A DNA stretch of 64,000 bases from an uncultured Bacteroidota bacterium. GTDB taxonomy: Bacteria; Bacteroidota; Bacteroidia; Bacteroidales; P3. The notes under the pieces are model-generated. The model had not been told where the DNA came from. It worked only from the letters and a program-made list of their open reading frames with translations, and searched no databases. The stretch covers positions 100,088-164,087 of the forward strand of contig CACWPQ010000002.1 in the NCBI GenBank assembly GCA_902762805.1. The letters are read 5' to 3'. Positions 8,515 to 17,055 of the stretch are shown here, piece by piece. The position numbers and the translations under genes were made by a program. Each line of letters opens with the position of its first letter. Position 1 is the stretch's first letter.

Positions 8515-9211
8515 CCTGCCGCTTCATTATCACGTTGTCGATGATTTGGTCCATCTCTTCTTTTGTGCTGTAGAAGAAGAGCCAGAGGGTGAGTGCGTCA
8601 CTGTCTCCGTACACAAGGTAGCCGCTATTGCCATGGTCTGTGGCGGCGTGCAGCAGGCGGTCCTGTGATGCCGGTATGTCAATCCCCCCAATGGTGTCAG
8701 TGCTTTCGCCCACCAAAGTTCCGTTTTCCCAATGCTGCCTATGCGTGATGGTGTGGCTCGACGTGTCCAATGTGATGCTGACATGGGGATTGTTGCCACG
8801 TGCGATCTCGTTCGAGAGGGAATCCAGCAGGCCGGAGAAGAACTCGCCGATGCCGATACCTGGCAAATGCAATGTGTCGCCGCCCCTAATGATGCTGCCA
8901 CTTCCATTTGTTGTACCTGTAGTTATTGACGTTATTCTCGCCGAGTCCAAGGCCGCGACGTCCACTTTCTTTCCGACACCGAACTCCTTGCACAGCCGCA
9001 GCCATGCTTCGTTATTCTGCGCTTGCATCATCACAGCGTTGTAGCCATGGTAGTCGCCGATGAGGGCTACCGTCAGGTCCTTGCGGGTGGCGTACTGGTT
9101 GTAGACTTCCGCCGCTGCCGTTGTGGTTGTGGGCATGGGGTCCTCGCGCTGGCACGAAGCAGGCAAGATGGCGAGGAGGAAAAGGCTTGCAAATAAAACT
9201 GTTTTTTTCAT
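8492..9211 (-). CDS. Lipoprotein of unknown function in ECF sigma operon
   Basis: 239 residues. A lipoprotein signal peptide ends LLAILPASC, placing the lipidated Cys at about residue 20. The mature part begins with a TTTT linker and shows no recognised catalytic motif; the segment YNQYATRKDLTVALIGDYHG and its operon context are weakly like DUF4252 proteins. It is the third gene of a sigma/membrane protein/lipoprotein operon, with start and preceding stop overlapping by 4 nt, so it is probably a target or sensor partner of that sigma factor. Confidence 0.72.
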   Translation of the reverse strand: MKKTVLFASLFLLAILPASCQREDPMPTTTTAAAEVYNQYATRKDLTVALIGDYHGYNAVMMQAQNNEAWLRLCKEFGVGKKVDVAALDSARITSITTGTTNGSGSIIRGGDTLHLPGIGIGEFFSGLLDSLSNEIARGNNPHVSITLDTSSHTITHRQHWENGTLVGESTDTIGGIDIPASQDRLLHAATDHGNSGYLVYGDSDALTLWLFFYSTKEEMDQIIDNVIMKRQVSPQGVR

Positions 9212-9555
9212 CGTATAAGGGTTTTAAAAGTTTCTATTGTACCTTCGGGCGAGCAGCCGTTGTTGCAGGCGAAGTAAACCTGCTCGCCGTCGATGTTGAT
9301 GTTTTTGATGGGGGCGGAATGGTTACTCCCGAGGCCGAGTGGCAGTATCAATGCCGCCAGGCAGGCGGCTGCGGCTGCGTAGGGCCACCACCTGTGGCGT
9401 GCTTTCGGAGTGGGGCCGATGGTGCCGGGCGTGGTGTTCCACACGGCGCGGCGTATCTCGCGGTTCAGTTCTGCGTCGCCGTAAGGGTAGCGTGTTGCCT
9501 TCAGCTTCTCGCTGTAGGCTTTTATCTGTTGGTCGAAATCGTGCATGTCTTTCAT
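9208..9555 (-). CDS. Small single-pass membrane protein, putative anti-sigma factor
   Basis: 115 residues. A charged cytoplasmic N-terminus (about 55 residues), one helix (WPYAAAAACLAALILPLG) and a short periplasmic tail with NIDGEQVYFACNNGCSPEG, which carries two Cys. It overlaps the sigma gene by 4 nt and the lipoprotein gene by 4 nt. Position and topology suggest control of the upstream sigma factor; no zinc-binding anti-sigma motif (HxxxCxxC) is visible, so the role is inference. Confidence 0.7.
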   Translation of the reverse strand: MKDMHDFDQQIKAYSEKLKATRYPYGDAELNREIRRAVWNTTPGTIGPTPKARHRWWPYAAAAACLAALILPLGLGSNHSAPIKNINIDGEQVYFACNNGCSPEGTIETFKTLIR

Positions 9556-10022
9556 TGGTTGTATTGTTTACGAAGTTTGCGCAGCGCACGCGTCAAGCGC
9601 ATACTGACGGCGGCCACCGTGAGGCCGGTGATCTGGGCGGTCTCTTTGTAGCTGAAACCTTGAGCATGGGCTTTGATGACGGTGCGGTCGGGCTCTGGAA
9701 AGGTGTCGATGAGTTCAGTCAGATGGTCGTAATTGTCAGACGGGTCGGGTCTGTCGGGACTGTCTGTCAGGCGTGGGGCGGGTTGGTTGCTTGTCTTTCT
9801 GGTCAGTGAAATCATTGTGTTTGTGGCCACTCGGAATATCCATGTGCGTTCAGAACATCGATGGTCAAAGCTTCCAAAGCCTCGCCACAGGTCGCAGAGC
9901 ACCTCGTGGAAGGCGTCCTCGGTGGTCCATGCCGCGCTGAGGCGGTAGCTGCTGCAGACACTCCATATCAGGTTGCGATGCTGCTGGATCATCTTCGTGA
10001 ATATCTGTTCGTCGGTTTCCAT
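9552..10022 (-). CDS. ECF RNA polymerase sigma factor
   Basis: 156 residues. Region 2 includes IWSVCSSYRLSAAWTTEDAFHEVLCDLW and WIFRVATNTMISL; region 4 reads TVIKAHAQGFSYKETAQITGLTVAAVSMRLTRALRKLRK, a helix-turn-helix for the -35-like element. The start METDEQIF at 10022 is preferred because the 22 residues encoded upstream are not family-like. First gene of a three-gene operon with a membrane protein and a lipoprotein, divergent from a second ECF sigma operon. Confidence 0.9.
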   Translation of the reverse strand: METDEQIFTKMIQQHRNLIWSVCSSYRLSAAWTTEDAFHEVLCDLWRGFGSFDHRCSERTWIFRVATNTMISLTRKTSNQPAPRLTDSPDRPDPSDNYDHLTELIDTFPEPDRTVIKAHAQGFSYKETAQITGLTVAAVSMRLTRALRKLRKQYNQ

Positions 10023-10182
10023 TTTATGATAAGAAAACGTTTCTGCTGCTGTTTTGTTACGCCTTATTAGACGCACCGACGGGGCCAATCACAACTCATA
10101 GCACAAAATTTTTGCGTTTTTTTTTCGTTATGGTGTAAGATTCAACATCCTTTGCGCAACTATTATATGTAAACGGACAAGA

Positions 10183-10680
10183 TTGACTGCCAAGGAATAT
10201 AACACTGATGTTCGGCTGTGGGCCGACGATGCGATGCGCTTCGCTTTGCGCTGCGGCGGAAGCCGGAACGACTGCGAAGACGCCGTGCAGGAAGCCCTGG
10301 CGGCCCTCTGGAACCACCGCGACGAGGTGCCCCGCGAGAAGGGGAAGGGCTATGTCCTCAGCGCCGCCTACCGCTCACTGATGATGACCATGCGCCACGG
10401 CAGGGTGGTGCAGATGCATGCCGCCACGGCAATGCCCGAGACAGAAGAAGCGCCCGACGAGCGCTTCGACCTCCGCGAGGCCATCGAGCACGCCCTGCAG
10501 ACATTGCCCGAGGTGCAACGCGCCATCCTCCAGCTGCGCGACGTCGAGGGCTACTCCTACCAGGAAATCGCCTCCACCCTCTCGCTCTCCGACCAGCAGG
10601 TGCAGGTCTACCTCTTCCGCGCCCGCGTCAAAATGCGTAAACAACTGATACAAATGGGATATGACAACCAAGATAGATAA
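10183..10680 (+). CDS. ECF RNA polymerase sigma factor, second
   Basis: 165 residues. Region 2 (LWADDAMRFALRCGGSRNDCEDAVQEALAALW) and region 4 (LPEVQRAILQLRDVEGYSYQEIASTLSLSDQQVQVYLFRARVKMRK) are clear. No ATG is available at the family start; TTG at 10183 gives TAKEYNTDVRL, which fits homologues. The end overlaps the next gene by 20 nt, indicating coupled translation with its probable anti-sigma partner. Confidence 0.88.
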   Translation: MTAKEYNTDVRLWADDAMRFALRCGGSRNDCEDAVQEALAALWNHRDEVPREKGKGYVLSAAYRSLMMTMRHGRVVQMHAATAMPETEEAPDERFDLREAIEHALQTLPEVQRAILQLRDVEGYSYQEIASTLSLSDQQVQVYLFRARVKMRKQLIQMGYDNQDR

Positions 10681-11455
10681 CACCAACTACGAGCTTTGGC
10701 TCCTGCGCTACGCCGAGGGCGACCTCGGTGCCGACGAGCGCGCCGCCGTCGAAGCCTGGCTCGCCGGCCACCCCGAGGCCGCCGCAGAGCTGGCCCTCTA
10801 CCGCGAAGCCCCGCGGCTGGAGCGCGACCAGAGCGTCCGGTATGTTGCAACACCGTTGCAACCCGCCGCCCCGCGTTCCCTCTGGCCCCTCCTCGCCCGC
10901 TGGAGCGCCGCCGCTGCCGTCATAGCCGCCCTCATGCTGCCGGCCCTCCGCATGGGCGGCCTGGCCACGCTGCCCCCGCAGGAAGAAGCCCCACAAATGA
11001 TAGCCGAAGCCACCCTCCCCGCAGCCGCGAAAGAACAAGCAAAGACCATAGCAACCAAGAAAAATCCAGAAAAACTAAAAAGACTAGAAAAACTAGAAAA
11101 ACTAGAAAGACTAGAAAGACTAGAAAAACTAGAAAGACTAGAAAAACCAGAAGCCCCGCTAACCAAAGACTCCCTCTCGCCCGTGCCTTCCCCTACCGCT
11201 CCCCTACCCTCCACCAACCTCATCGCCCTCGAAGAAGAAGCGGCGCCCATACACTCACAATCCCTCATCGCACAAGAGCCCGACGACTGGGGCGACCGCC
11301 TGCTGGCACTCAACAGCGCCACCCACGAAAGCCTTTCGCACACCACCGGCGGCCGCCTGGTGAGCCGCTTGCTGCCCGGCAACGACCAGCTGACCGAGCA
11401 CCTGGTGGATCCCCTCCGCGAAGGAATGAACAACATCCGGAACAAACGTAAATAA
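10661..11455 (+). CDS. Putative transmembrane anti-sigma protein with nonamer repeat
   Basis: 264 residues. The N-terminal 80 residues (YELWLLRYAEGDLGADERAAVEAWLAGHP) resemble anti-sigma N-terminal helices of Bacteroidota; one membrane helix follows (LLARWSAAAAVIAALMLPAL). Residues ~130-165 are a highly charged EKLE/ERLE run encoded by tandem 9-bp ACTAGAAAA/ACTAGAAAG units, so it is in-frame by nature and likely helical. The periplasmic C-terminus is of unknown function. It sits between the sigma gene and an outer-membrane protein gene. Confidence 0.75.
   Translation: MTTKIDNTNYELWLLRYAEGDLGADERAAVEAWLAGHPEAAAELALYREAPRLERDQSVRYVATPLQPAAPRSLWPLLARWSAAAAVIAALMLPALRMGGLATLPPQEEAPQMIAEATLPAAAKEQAKTIATKKNPEKLKRLEKLEKLERLERLEKLERLEKPEAPLTKDSLSPVPSPTAPLPSTNLIALEEEAAPIHSQSLIAQEPDDWGDRLLALNSATHESLSHTTGGRLVSRLLPGNDQLTEHLVDPLREGMNNIRNKRK
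11069..11152 (+). repeat. ACTAGAAAA/G nonamer array inside a gene
   Basis: About nine tandem copies of a 9-bp unit encode alternating Leu-Glu-Lys/Arg triplets in the putative anti-sigma protein. Copy-number change would alter length without changing frame. Confidence 0.9.
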
Positions 11456-11469
11456 TACCCCATATCATC

Positions 11470-12756
11470 ATGAAAAAAACATTCGTCCGCCTCATGGCAT
11501 TCTTCGCCCCCATGGTGCCGCTCACACTCTCGGCACAGACCTACAGTCAGCCCATCCCCGACAACATCACCGAGATACGCGTTGAAGACAACGCCCGTGT
11601 GGTGGTGACCGAAGGCGCCGACGCCACCATAGCCTCCGCCACCAACGAGCGCGTGGCCACAGTCAAAGGCACCCGCATGCTCGTCAGCGACAACGTCAAC
11701 GCCACCATCACCCTGCCCGCCGGGCGCCCCTTCACCGTTGTGGCCGAAGACCACTCCCAGGTCGTCTTCCAAGGCTCCTTTGGCAAGAGCCCATCATTCA
11801 CCGTACGCAGCGAAGATTACGCCTCGGTCACCTTCTCCGGCTCGCGCGCCGACACCCTCCGCACCACCGACCTCAACCTGCGCGCCGACGACTACTCGCG
11901 CATCAACTCCGACATCGTCATCTCCAGCCTCAACTTCAACTTCCAAGCCAACGACTACGCCGCAATCAACCTTGCCTGCAAGAACAAACACCACAGCTCC
12001 GGCACCGGCACCATCCACATCAACGACAAGGCCACAATCGACTTCAACATCTGCTCCGGCGACACCACCACACCCTTCGACGCCACCTCCACACACCTGG
12101 TCCCCGTCAAACCGCAATCCGCCACCAACCGAAAAACCTCCTTCTGGCAACGCCGCGACGTGGCCCTCAACTTCGCCTGGGGCTTCCACAACTGGGGCTC
12201 CGAACCCCTCGGCGGCTTCAGCGGCGTCGACGGCCCCGCCAACGTGCGCACCTCCTTCAACCACATCCACCTCTCTGTCGACTTCCCCCTCGTCGGCACA
12301 CGTCACACCGGCCTCTACATCGGCCTCGGCCTCGACTGGGACAAATACAAATTCACCACCCCCGAAGTCACCTTCGACCCCGCCTCCGCCACCTTCGCCC
12401 AAGGCACCACGCAGGACTGCTCCTCGCGCCTCCTCACACGCTACGTCGTCGTACCCCTCACACTCCGCATCGACCTCTGGCACGACTGGCACCTCTCCCT
12501 CGCCGCACTCCCCGGCATCCACTGGAGCGGCTCCCACACAGGCCTCCGACGCGAATACGAAACCTCCGACCGCGAAGAACTACAGAAAGACCAAACCGTC
12601 AACCAACACATCAACCCCTACAAACTCGACCTCCGCGCCACCCTCTCCTACGACTTCATCGGCCTCTACCTCCAGGTGCCCACCCGCAGCACCATGAAAG
12701 CACCCGTCCAGGAACTCTACCCCATCCGCTTCGGCATCATGCTCACCCTCGACTAG
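11470..12756 (+). CDS. Outer-membrane beta-barrel protein with adhesin-like N-terminal domain
   Basis: 428 residues with a signal peptide (MKKTFVRLMAFFAPMVPLTLSAQ). Residues ~25-200 are a repetitive beta region (VEDNARVVVTEGADATI, VVAEDHSQVVFQGS, VRSEDYASVTFSG), like the DUF2807 beta-helix class. From about 225 (RDVALNFAWGFHNWG) alternating polar/hydrophobic strands suggest a C-terminal outer-membrane barrel. Fourteen nt after the membrane protein and in the same operon as the sigma factor, so it may be what that sigma factor controls or senses. A 13-C run follows the stop at once. Confidence 0.75.
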   Translation: MKKTFVRLMAFFAPMVPLTLSAQTYSQPIPDNITEIRVEDNARVVVTEGADATIASATNERVATVKGTRMLVSDNVNATITLPAGRPFTVVAEDHSQVVFQGSFGKSPSFTVRSEDYASVTFSGSRADTLRTTDLNLRADDYSRINSDIVISSLNFNFQANDYAAINLACKNKHHSSGTGTIHINDKATIDFNICSGDTTTPFDATSTHLVPVKPQSATNRKTSFWQRRDVALNFAWGFHNWGSEPLGGFSGVDGPANVRTSFNHIHLSVDFPLVGTRHTGLYIGLGLDWDKYKFTTPEVTFDPASATFAQGTTQDCSSRLLTRYVVVPLTLRIDLWHDWHLSLAALPGIHWSGSHTGLRREYETSDREELQKDQTVNQHINPYKLDLRATLSYDFIGLYLQVPTRSTMKAPVQELYPIRFGIMLTLD

Positions 12757-12769
12757 CCCCCCCCCCCCC
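12757..12769. repeat. 13-nt poly-C tract
   Basis: A pure run of 13 C follows the TAG of the barrel protein gene. A one-base change here would not alter that protein. Confidence 0.9.
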
Positions 12770-12774
12770 ACGAC

Positions 12775-12870
12775 AAAAAGTAACCCTATTTTCCCATCGA
12801 TGGGAAAATAAGGGAAAGGGCCGAACAATTACCCTAGAGAACCCCTACCATCCCCCTACCAATCCCCTGG
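12775..12870 (+). repeat. CCCATCGATGGG palindromic element, copy A
   Basis: Order of parts: AAAAAGTA, CCCTATTTTCCCATCGATGG with its mirror half, AGGGAAAGGGCCGAACAATT, then a tail with CCCTAG, CCCCTACC and TCCCCCTACC. Four further copies lie at 19002, 24082 (minus), 49222 (minus) and 58346 (minus, shortened). Confidence 0.85.
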
Positions 12871-12950
12871 AAAAACCACCCCCGACCGGCACAAAGTATG
12901 TTAAAAACTCTTAAAATCCACCCACAGTAGCAACAACAGCCGCAATCGCG

Positions 12951-12981
12951 TTGTCTATGTCAACAAAAAACAGTAACTTTG
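12951..12981 (+). promoter_or_regulatory. Bacteroidota-type promoter
   Basis: TTG at 12951-12953, 20-bp spacer, TAACTTTG at 12974-12981. The expected transcript start near 12988 lies after the possible start at 12979, which supports the ATG at 13003 for the next gene. Confidence 0.7.
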
Positions 12982-13002
12982 CAAATCAAACCACCAAACG
13001 AC

Positions 13003-15510
13003 ATGACACGCAAGCAGCTCATAACCAGCCTACTGACCGTAGCATTCACCTGCCTCGGCACCGCCCTGCACGCCCAAGGCAGCGGCGCCATCGGCAACTC
13101 CACCCCCAGCCCCGTCGTCAACGGCGGCCAATACCAATGGCCCGAAGTGCAAAGCCCCTGCCCCGAAGTACAAATCAAACAAAAGCACGACCACGTCCCC
13201 CTCCCGCAATACCAAGAGCGCCACTGGGACACCGCCATCACCTGCCGCGAGCGACAAATCGTCCTCTCCGCCATGCCCTACATCCCCGTCCAGTTCACCA
13301 ACGGCTACTACTACGTCGACACCATCCCCTACAACCCGCCAGACACCTCCTTCTGGATGAACGGACAAGGCACTCAGCAAGACATCAACTCCGACGACCG
13401 TTTCGCACCCACCGCCGTCCAGCTCGACTTCCCCTTCTTCTTCTTCGGCGTCCAGAAAACCCAGTTCCGCATCAGCGACAACGGCCACGTCACCTTCACC
13501 AACAACTTCTCCTCCGACGGCACATCCTCCCCCCTCGGATGCCCCTACAACTTCACCGCCATGCCCTGGACCTCCTCCAACACCCCAACCTACAGCGGCA
13601 ACTGCTTCAACCGCATGCACGACGCCATCTACGGCGTCTACGAAGACACCTACACCGGCTCCGGCGGCAGCTACATGACCGGCAACCAAGGCATCTACTA
13701 CGGCGTTGTCGACGAATGGCCCTGCCGCAAAATCATCGCCACCTGGAACCAAATCCCTGTCTTCAACAACTCCAACCAGCGCCACTCCTACCAAATCGTC
13801 TGCTACGAAGGCTCCAACATCATCGAAGTCCACGTCAAAAACCGCACCTACAAACCCTCCACCTCCGAAGGCCTCATCGGCATCCAAAACGCCACCGGAC
13901 TCCCTCAAACCAAATCCCCCGACCCCGACAACCCCCTCTACTGGATCACCCCTGGCGCCCCCCCCGCCTTCTGGCCCGTCGGCTACAACCTCATCAGCGG
14001 CACACAAAACATCACCCGCAAAGCCTTCCGCTTCACCCCCGTCGGCAACACCCTCTCCTACGACGGCTGGTACCGCATCCTCACCTCCTCCACCGGCGCC
14101 GACACCGCCGTCCAACTCACCACCAACCCCACCGACACCAACGGCTACTACGTCCCAGCCAACCCCGTCCTCAACCCCACAGCACCTACACTCACCCTCG
14201 CCTACGTCAGCCCCACCACCGTCTCCCGCTACTACTACCACCTCCGCTTCCGCAACGCCAACGGCGACTGGTACAACCTCAACGACACCATCACCATCGG
14301 CATCGACACCCTCAACGACCTCACCATCACCCCTGCTCAGCAGGACATCTGCCTCGGCACCTCCGCCGCACCCACCCTCGAATTCCGCTCCGTCCAGGAC
14401 ACCGAACTCGTCAACTGGACCCTCACCCGAGTCTCCAACGGCCAGTCGACTCCCCTCGCCACCTCCGGCCTCTCCTTCGGCCAAATCAACGACGACGGCA
14501 CCAACAAAACACTCTCCATCACCGTCAACAGCAACACCCTCCCCACCGACGGCCAGCTCAACAACAAAATCGACACCCTCATCATCCACTCCTCCGTCGA
14601 CTTCGTCAGCGGATGCCACGGCGACGCCTCCACCATGATACGCATCTTCCCCAACTTCGACACCACCGACTACGCCGGCATCTGCCGCGGCGAACAATTC
14701 ACATGGGACGACGACGGCCAGACCTACACCGAAACCACACGCCCACCCTACCCCACCGTCACCCTCCGCTCGCAACCCGGATGCGATTCCATCGTCCACC
14801 TCAACCTTACCGTCTACGACGTCTCCCACACCGTGGACCGCATCGTCGACTGCCGCCCCCTCACTTGGATCAACGGCCGCACCTACAACCAGTCCAACAC
14901 CGCCACCATCGACCGCGACACCATCGTGCTACCCAACCGCTACGGATGCGACTCCATCGTCCAGCTCGACTTCACTCTCCACCCCCTCACCGCTCGCCTC
15001 CAAGCCTCGCTCGACCACTTCGACTACGACCACCTTGACGTCGAACTCACCGACCTCTCCACCGGCGGCGGCGAACGCGTGTGGCACATCTCCGGCTCCC
15101 CAGACCAAACCACCCCCATCGCCTACTACACCATCCCCGTCGAACTCGACTCCGCCGTGGTCCAACTCGTCGCCGCCAGCCCCTACGGCTGCACCGACAC
15201 CGCCACCCTCGTCATCCCCTTCCACAAAGAAAGTTTCTGGGTACCCAACGCCTTCACCCCCGACAACCCCGCCGGCAACAACACCTTCGGCTCCATCAGC
15301 ACACAGACCATCCAGCAGGAAATGCTCATCTACAACCGCTTCGGCGAGATGGTCTTCCGCTGCGACACCCCCGACTGCCAATGGGACGGCCGCGACCTCA
15401 ACGGCAACCCCTGCATCCAAGGCGCCTACGTCTACATCATCCGCTACACCACCTCCTACCAGCCCAACAAAACCCTCCTCCGCAAAGGTACCGTCACCCT
15501 CCTCCGCTAA
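13003..15510 (+). CDS. Secreted gliding-motility-type (CHU_C, type B sorting) protein
   Basis: 835 residues. Signal peptide MTRKQLITSLLTVAFTCLGTALHAQ. The central part has cell-surface beta features (FFFGVQKTQFRISDNGHVTF; GWYRILTSSTGAD). Residues ~560-680 contain two related Cys-bearing modules (ICRGEQFTWDDDGQTY and DCRPLTWINGRTY, each followed by CDSIV). The end is a gliding-motility C-terminal domain: WVPNAFTPDN, then EMLIYNRFGEMVF, CQWDGRDLNGN and QGAYVYIIRY. This signal sends the protein through the type IX system. Function unknown; probably a structural surface protein. Confidence 0.88.
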   Translation: MTRKQLITSLLTVAFTCLGTALHAQGSGAIGNSTPSPVVNGGQYQWPEVQSPCPEVQIKQKHDHVPLPQYQERHWDTAITCRERQIVLSAMPYIPVQFTNGYYYVDTIPYNPPDTSFWMNGQGTQQDINSDDRFAPTAVQLDFPFFFFGVQKTQFRISDNGHVTFTNNFSSDGTSSPLGCPYNFTAMPWTSSNTPTYSGNCFNRMHDAIYGVYEDTYTGSGGSYMTGNQGIYYGVVDEWPCRKIIATWNQIPVFNNSNQRHSYQIVCYEGSNIIEVHVKNRTYKPSTSEGLIGIQNATGLPQTKSPDPDNPLYWITPGAPPAFWPVGYNLISGTQNITRKAFRFTPVGNTLSYDGWYRILTSSTGADTAVQLTTNPTDTNGYYVPANPVLNPTAPTLTLAYVSPTTVSRYYYHLRFRNANGDWYNLNDTITIGIDTLNDLTITPAQQDICLGTSAAPTLEFRSVQDTELVNWTLTRVSNGQSTPLATSGLSFGQINDDGTNKTLSITVNSNTLPTDGQLNNKIDTLIIHSSVDFVSGCHGDASTMIRIFPNFDTTDYAGICRGEQFTWDDDGQTYTETTRPPYPTVTLRSQPGCDSIVHLNLTVYDVSHTVDRIVDCRPLTWINGRTYNQSNTATIDRDTIVLPNRYGCDSIVQLDFTLHPLTARLQASLDHFDYDHLDVELTDLSTGGGERVWHISGSPDQTTPIAYYTIPVELDSAVVQLVAASPYGCTDTATLVIPFHKESFWVPNAFTPDNPAGNNTFGSISTQTIQQEMLIYNRFGEMVFRCDTPDCQWDGRDLNGNPCIQGAYVYIIRYTTSYQPNKTLLRKGTVTLLR

Positions 15511-15532
15511 CCACTGAACACTGAACACTGAA

Positions 15533-16537
15533 ATGAAGATTGCCGTCATAGGAGCCACCGGCCTCGTAGGCCGCGAGATGCTCACCGTACTGGAAGAATT
15601 CGGCTTTGCCGACCACACCATCATCGCTGCTGCCTCAGCCCGTTCGGCCGGCAGCAGCCTCCCTTTCGCCGGGCGCCAGCTCACCGTCCTCACCGTCGAC
15701 GAAGCCATCGCCCAGCGGCCCGACTACGCCATCTTCTCCGCCGGTGCAGAGGCCTCCCGCCAGTATGCCCCCCGCTTCGTCGAGCAGGGCACCACCGTCA
15801 TCGACAACTCCTCCGCCTGGCGCAAAGACCCCTCCATCCCCCTCGTCGTCCCCGAAATCAACATCGCCGCCGCCACCCAAGCCATCAAGCAGTCGGGCAA
15901 CCGGGCCATCATCGTGGCCAACCCCAACTGCTCCACCATTCAGATGGTGCTGGCCCTCAGCCCCCTGCAGCGCGAATACGGCATCCGCCGCATCGTCGTC
16001 GCCACCTACCAGAGCATCACCGGCACCGGCCTCAAAGCCATCCGCCAGCTCGAAGCCGAGGAGGGCGGAACCCCCTGCGCCGACCCAGCCTACGTCAACC
16101 CCATCCACCGCAACCTCTTCCCCCACGGCGGCGACTTCCTCCCCAACGGCTACACCACCGAGGAGCAGAAGCTCATCGACGAGACGCGCAAGATATTCGC
16201 CGACCCCTCCATCGAGGTCTCCCCCACCGTGGTCCGCGTGCCCGTCGTCGGCGGCCACAGCGAGGCGGTCAACGTCGAGCTACGCCGCGACTACAACCTC
16301 GCCGACGTGCGCCGCCTGCTCGAGCAGACCCCCGGCGTGGTGCTCCAAGACGACCCCTCCGCCAACCTCTACCCCATGCCCGTCACCGCACACCACCGCA
16401 ACGAGGTCTTCGTCGGACGCCTACGCCCCGACCCCTCTCAGCCGCGCACCCTCAACCTCTGGATTGTAGCCGACAACATCCGCAAGGGCGCCGCCACCAA
16501 CGCCATACAAATCATGCAACACCTTTTGAAGCCATAA
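15533..16537 (+). CDS. asd: Aspartate-semialdehyde dehydrogenase
   Basis: 334 residues. Reduces aspartyl phosphate to aspartate semialdehyde for lysine/diaminopimelate, threonine and methionine synthesis. N-terminal NADP fingerprint GATGLVGREML (residues 8-18); catalytic Cys133 in NPNCSTIQM; substrate and catalytic residues in VPVVGGHSEAV. Family length is normal. An array of CACTGAACACTGAA units (15512-15532) forms the 22-bp space after the previous stop and touches the ATG. Confidence 0.95.
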   Translation: MKIAVIGATGLVGREMLTVLEEFGFADHTIIAAASARSAGSSLPFAGRQLTVLTVDEAIAQRPDYAIFSAGAEASRQYAPRFVEQGTTVIDNSSAWRKDPSIPLVVPEINIAAATQAIKQSGNRAIIVANPNCSTIQMVLALSPLQREYGIRRIVVATYQSITGTGLKAIRQLEAEEGGTPCADPAYVNPIHRNLFPHGGDFLPNGYTTEEQKLIDETRKIFADPSIEVSPTVVRVPVVGGHSEAVNVELRRDYNLADVRRLLEQTPGVVLQDDPSANLYPMPVTAHHRNEVFVGRLRPDPSQPRTLNLWIVADNIRKGAATNAIQIMQHLLKP

Positions 16538-16542
16538 AAAGT

Positions 16543-17055
16543 ATGAACACACTTATTCAACATATTTTGGAGAAAACACATTCGCCCCTTCTCTCCCTCC
16601 TCCTGGCCTCGCTCCTCTTCGCCTCGTGCGGCAACAAGGTGGTGCTCGACGAGGAGCGCACCTTCTCCTCCACCTGGAACCGCTTCACGCCGCAGGAGTT
16701 CGAACTCACCATCCCCAATGCCGACCTCTACTTCCATGTCGACTACACCGTCACCGTCGACACGGCCACGTTCCGCTACGACCGCCTGCCCCTCATCGTT
16801 GACATCCACAGCGCCGACGGCACCCACCGCCATATCTCGCCCACAATCACGCTGAAGGAAAACGGCCGCTGGAAAGGGCAGCAGGACGGCCCCAACCGCG
16901 TGGTCAGCGCGCGCGTGCACAACTATTTCACCTTCAACCAGAAGGGCACTTACAGCTACCAAGTGAAGCAGGGCACTTCGCAGTACGACCTCGAAGGCGT
17001 CCGCGCCTTCAGCGTCCACATCGAAGAGGCCAAACTCGACTACGACCTTGATTGA
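16543..17055 (+). CDS. gldH: GldH-like gliding motility lipoprotein
   Basis: 170 residues. A lipoprotein signal ends LLLASLLFASC (lipid Cys ~30). Mature features match my recollection of GldH: an early TFSSTWNRFTPQEFELTIPN segment, YFHVDYTVTVDTATFRYDRLPLIVDI, and a late beta segment FNQKGTYSYQVKQG. GldH is associated with gliding and type IX secretion machinery. Five nt after asd; its stop overlaps the start of uvrC by 8 nt. Assignment rests on pattern memory, so the symbol is tentative. Confidence 0.6.
   Translation: MNTLIQHILEKTHSPLLSLLLASLLFASCGNKVVLDEERTFSSTWNRFTPQEFELTIPNADLYFHVDYTVTVDTATFRYDRLPLIVDIHSADGTHRHISPTITLKENGRWKGQQDGPNRVVSARVHNYFTFNQKGTYSYQVKQGTSQYDLEGVRAFSVHIEEAKLDYDLD

Noticed and set aside
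12757..12769. 13-C tract as a phase switch for the barrel protein
   Set aside because: It lies directly after the stop codon, so length change cannot alter the protein; an effect on RNA stability is possible but unsupported.
13030..14829. Long antisense frame of 599 codons opposite the CHU_C protein gene, and similar ones at 21422-22432, 49346-51550 and 61867-63804
   Set aside because: They are shadows of GC-rich codon use in real genes; compositions are Gly/Val/Asp- or Arg/His-rich with no domains, promoters or starts.
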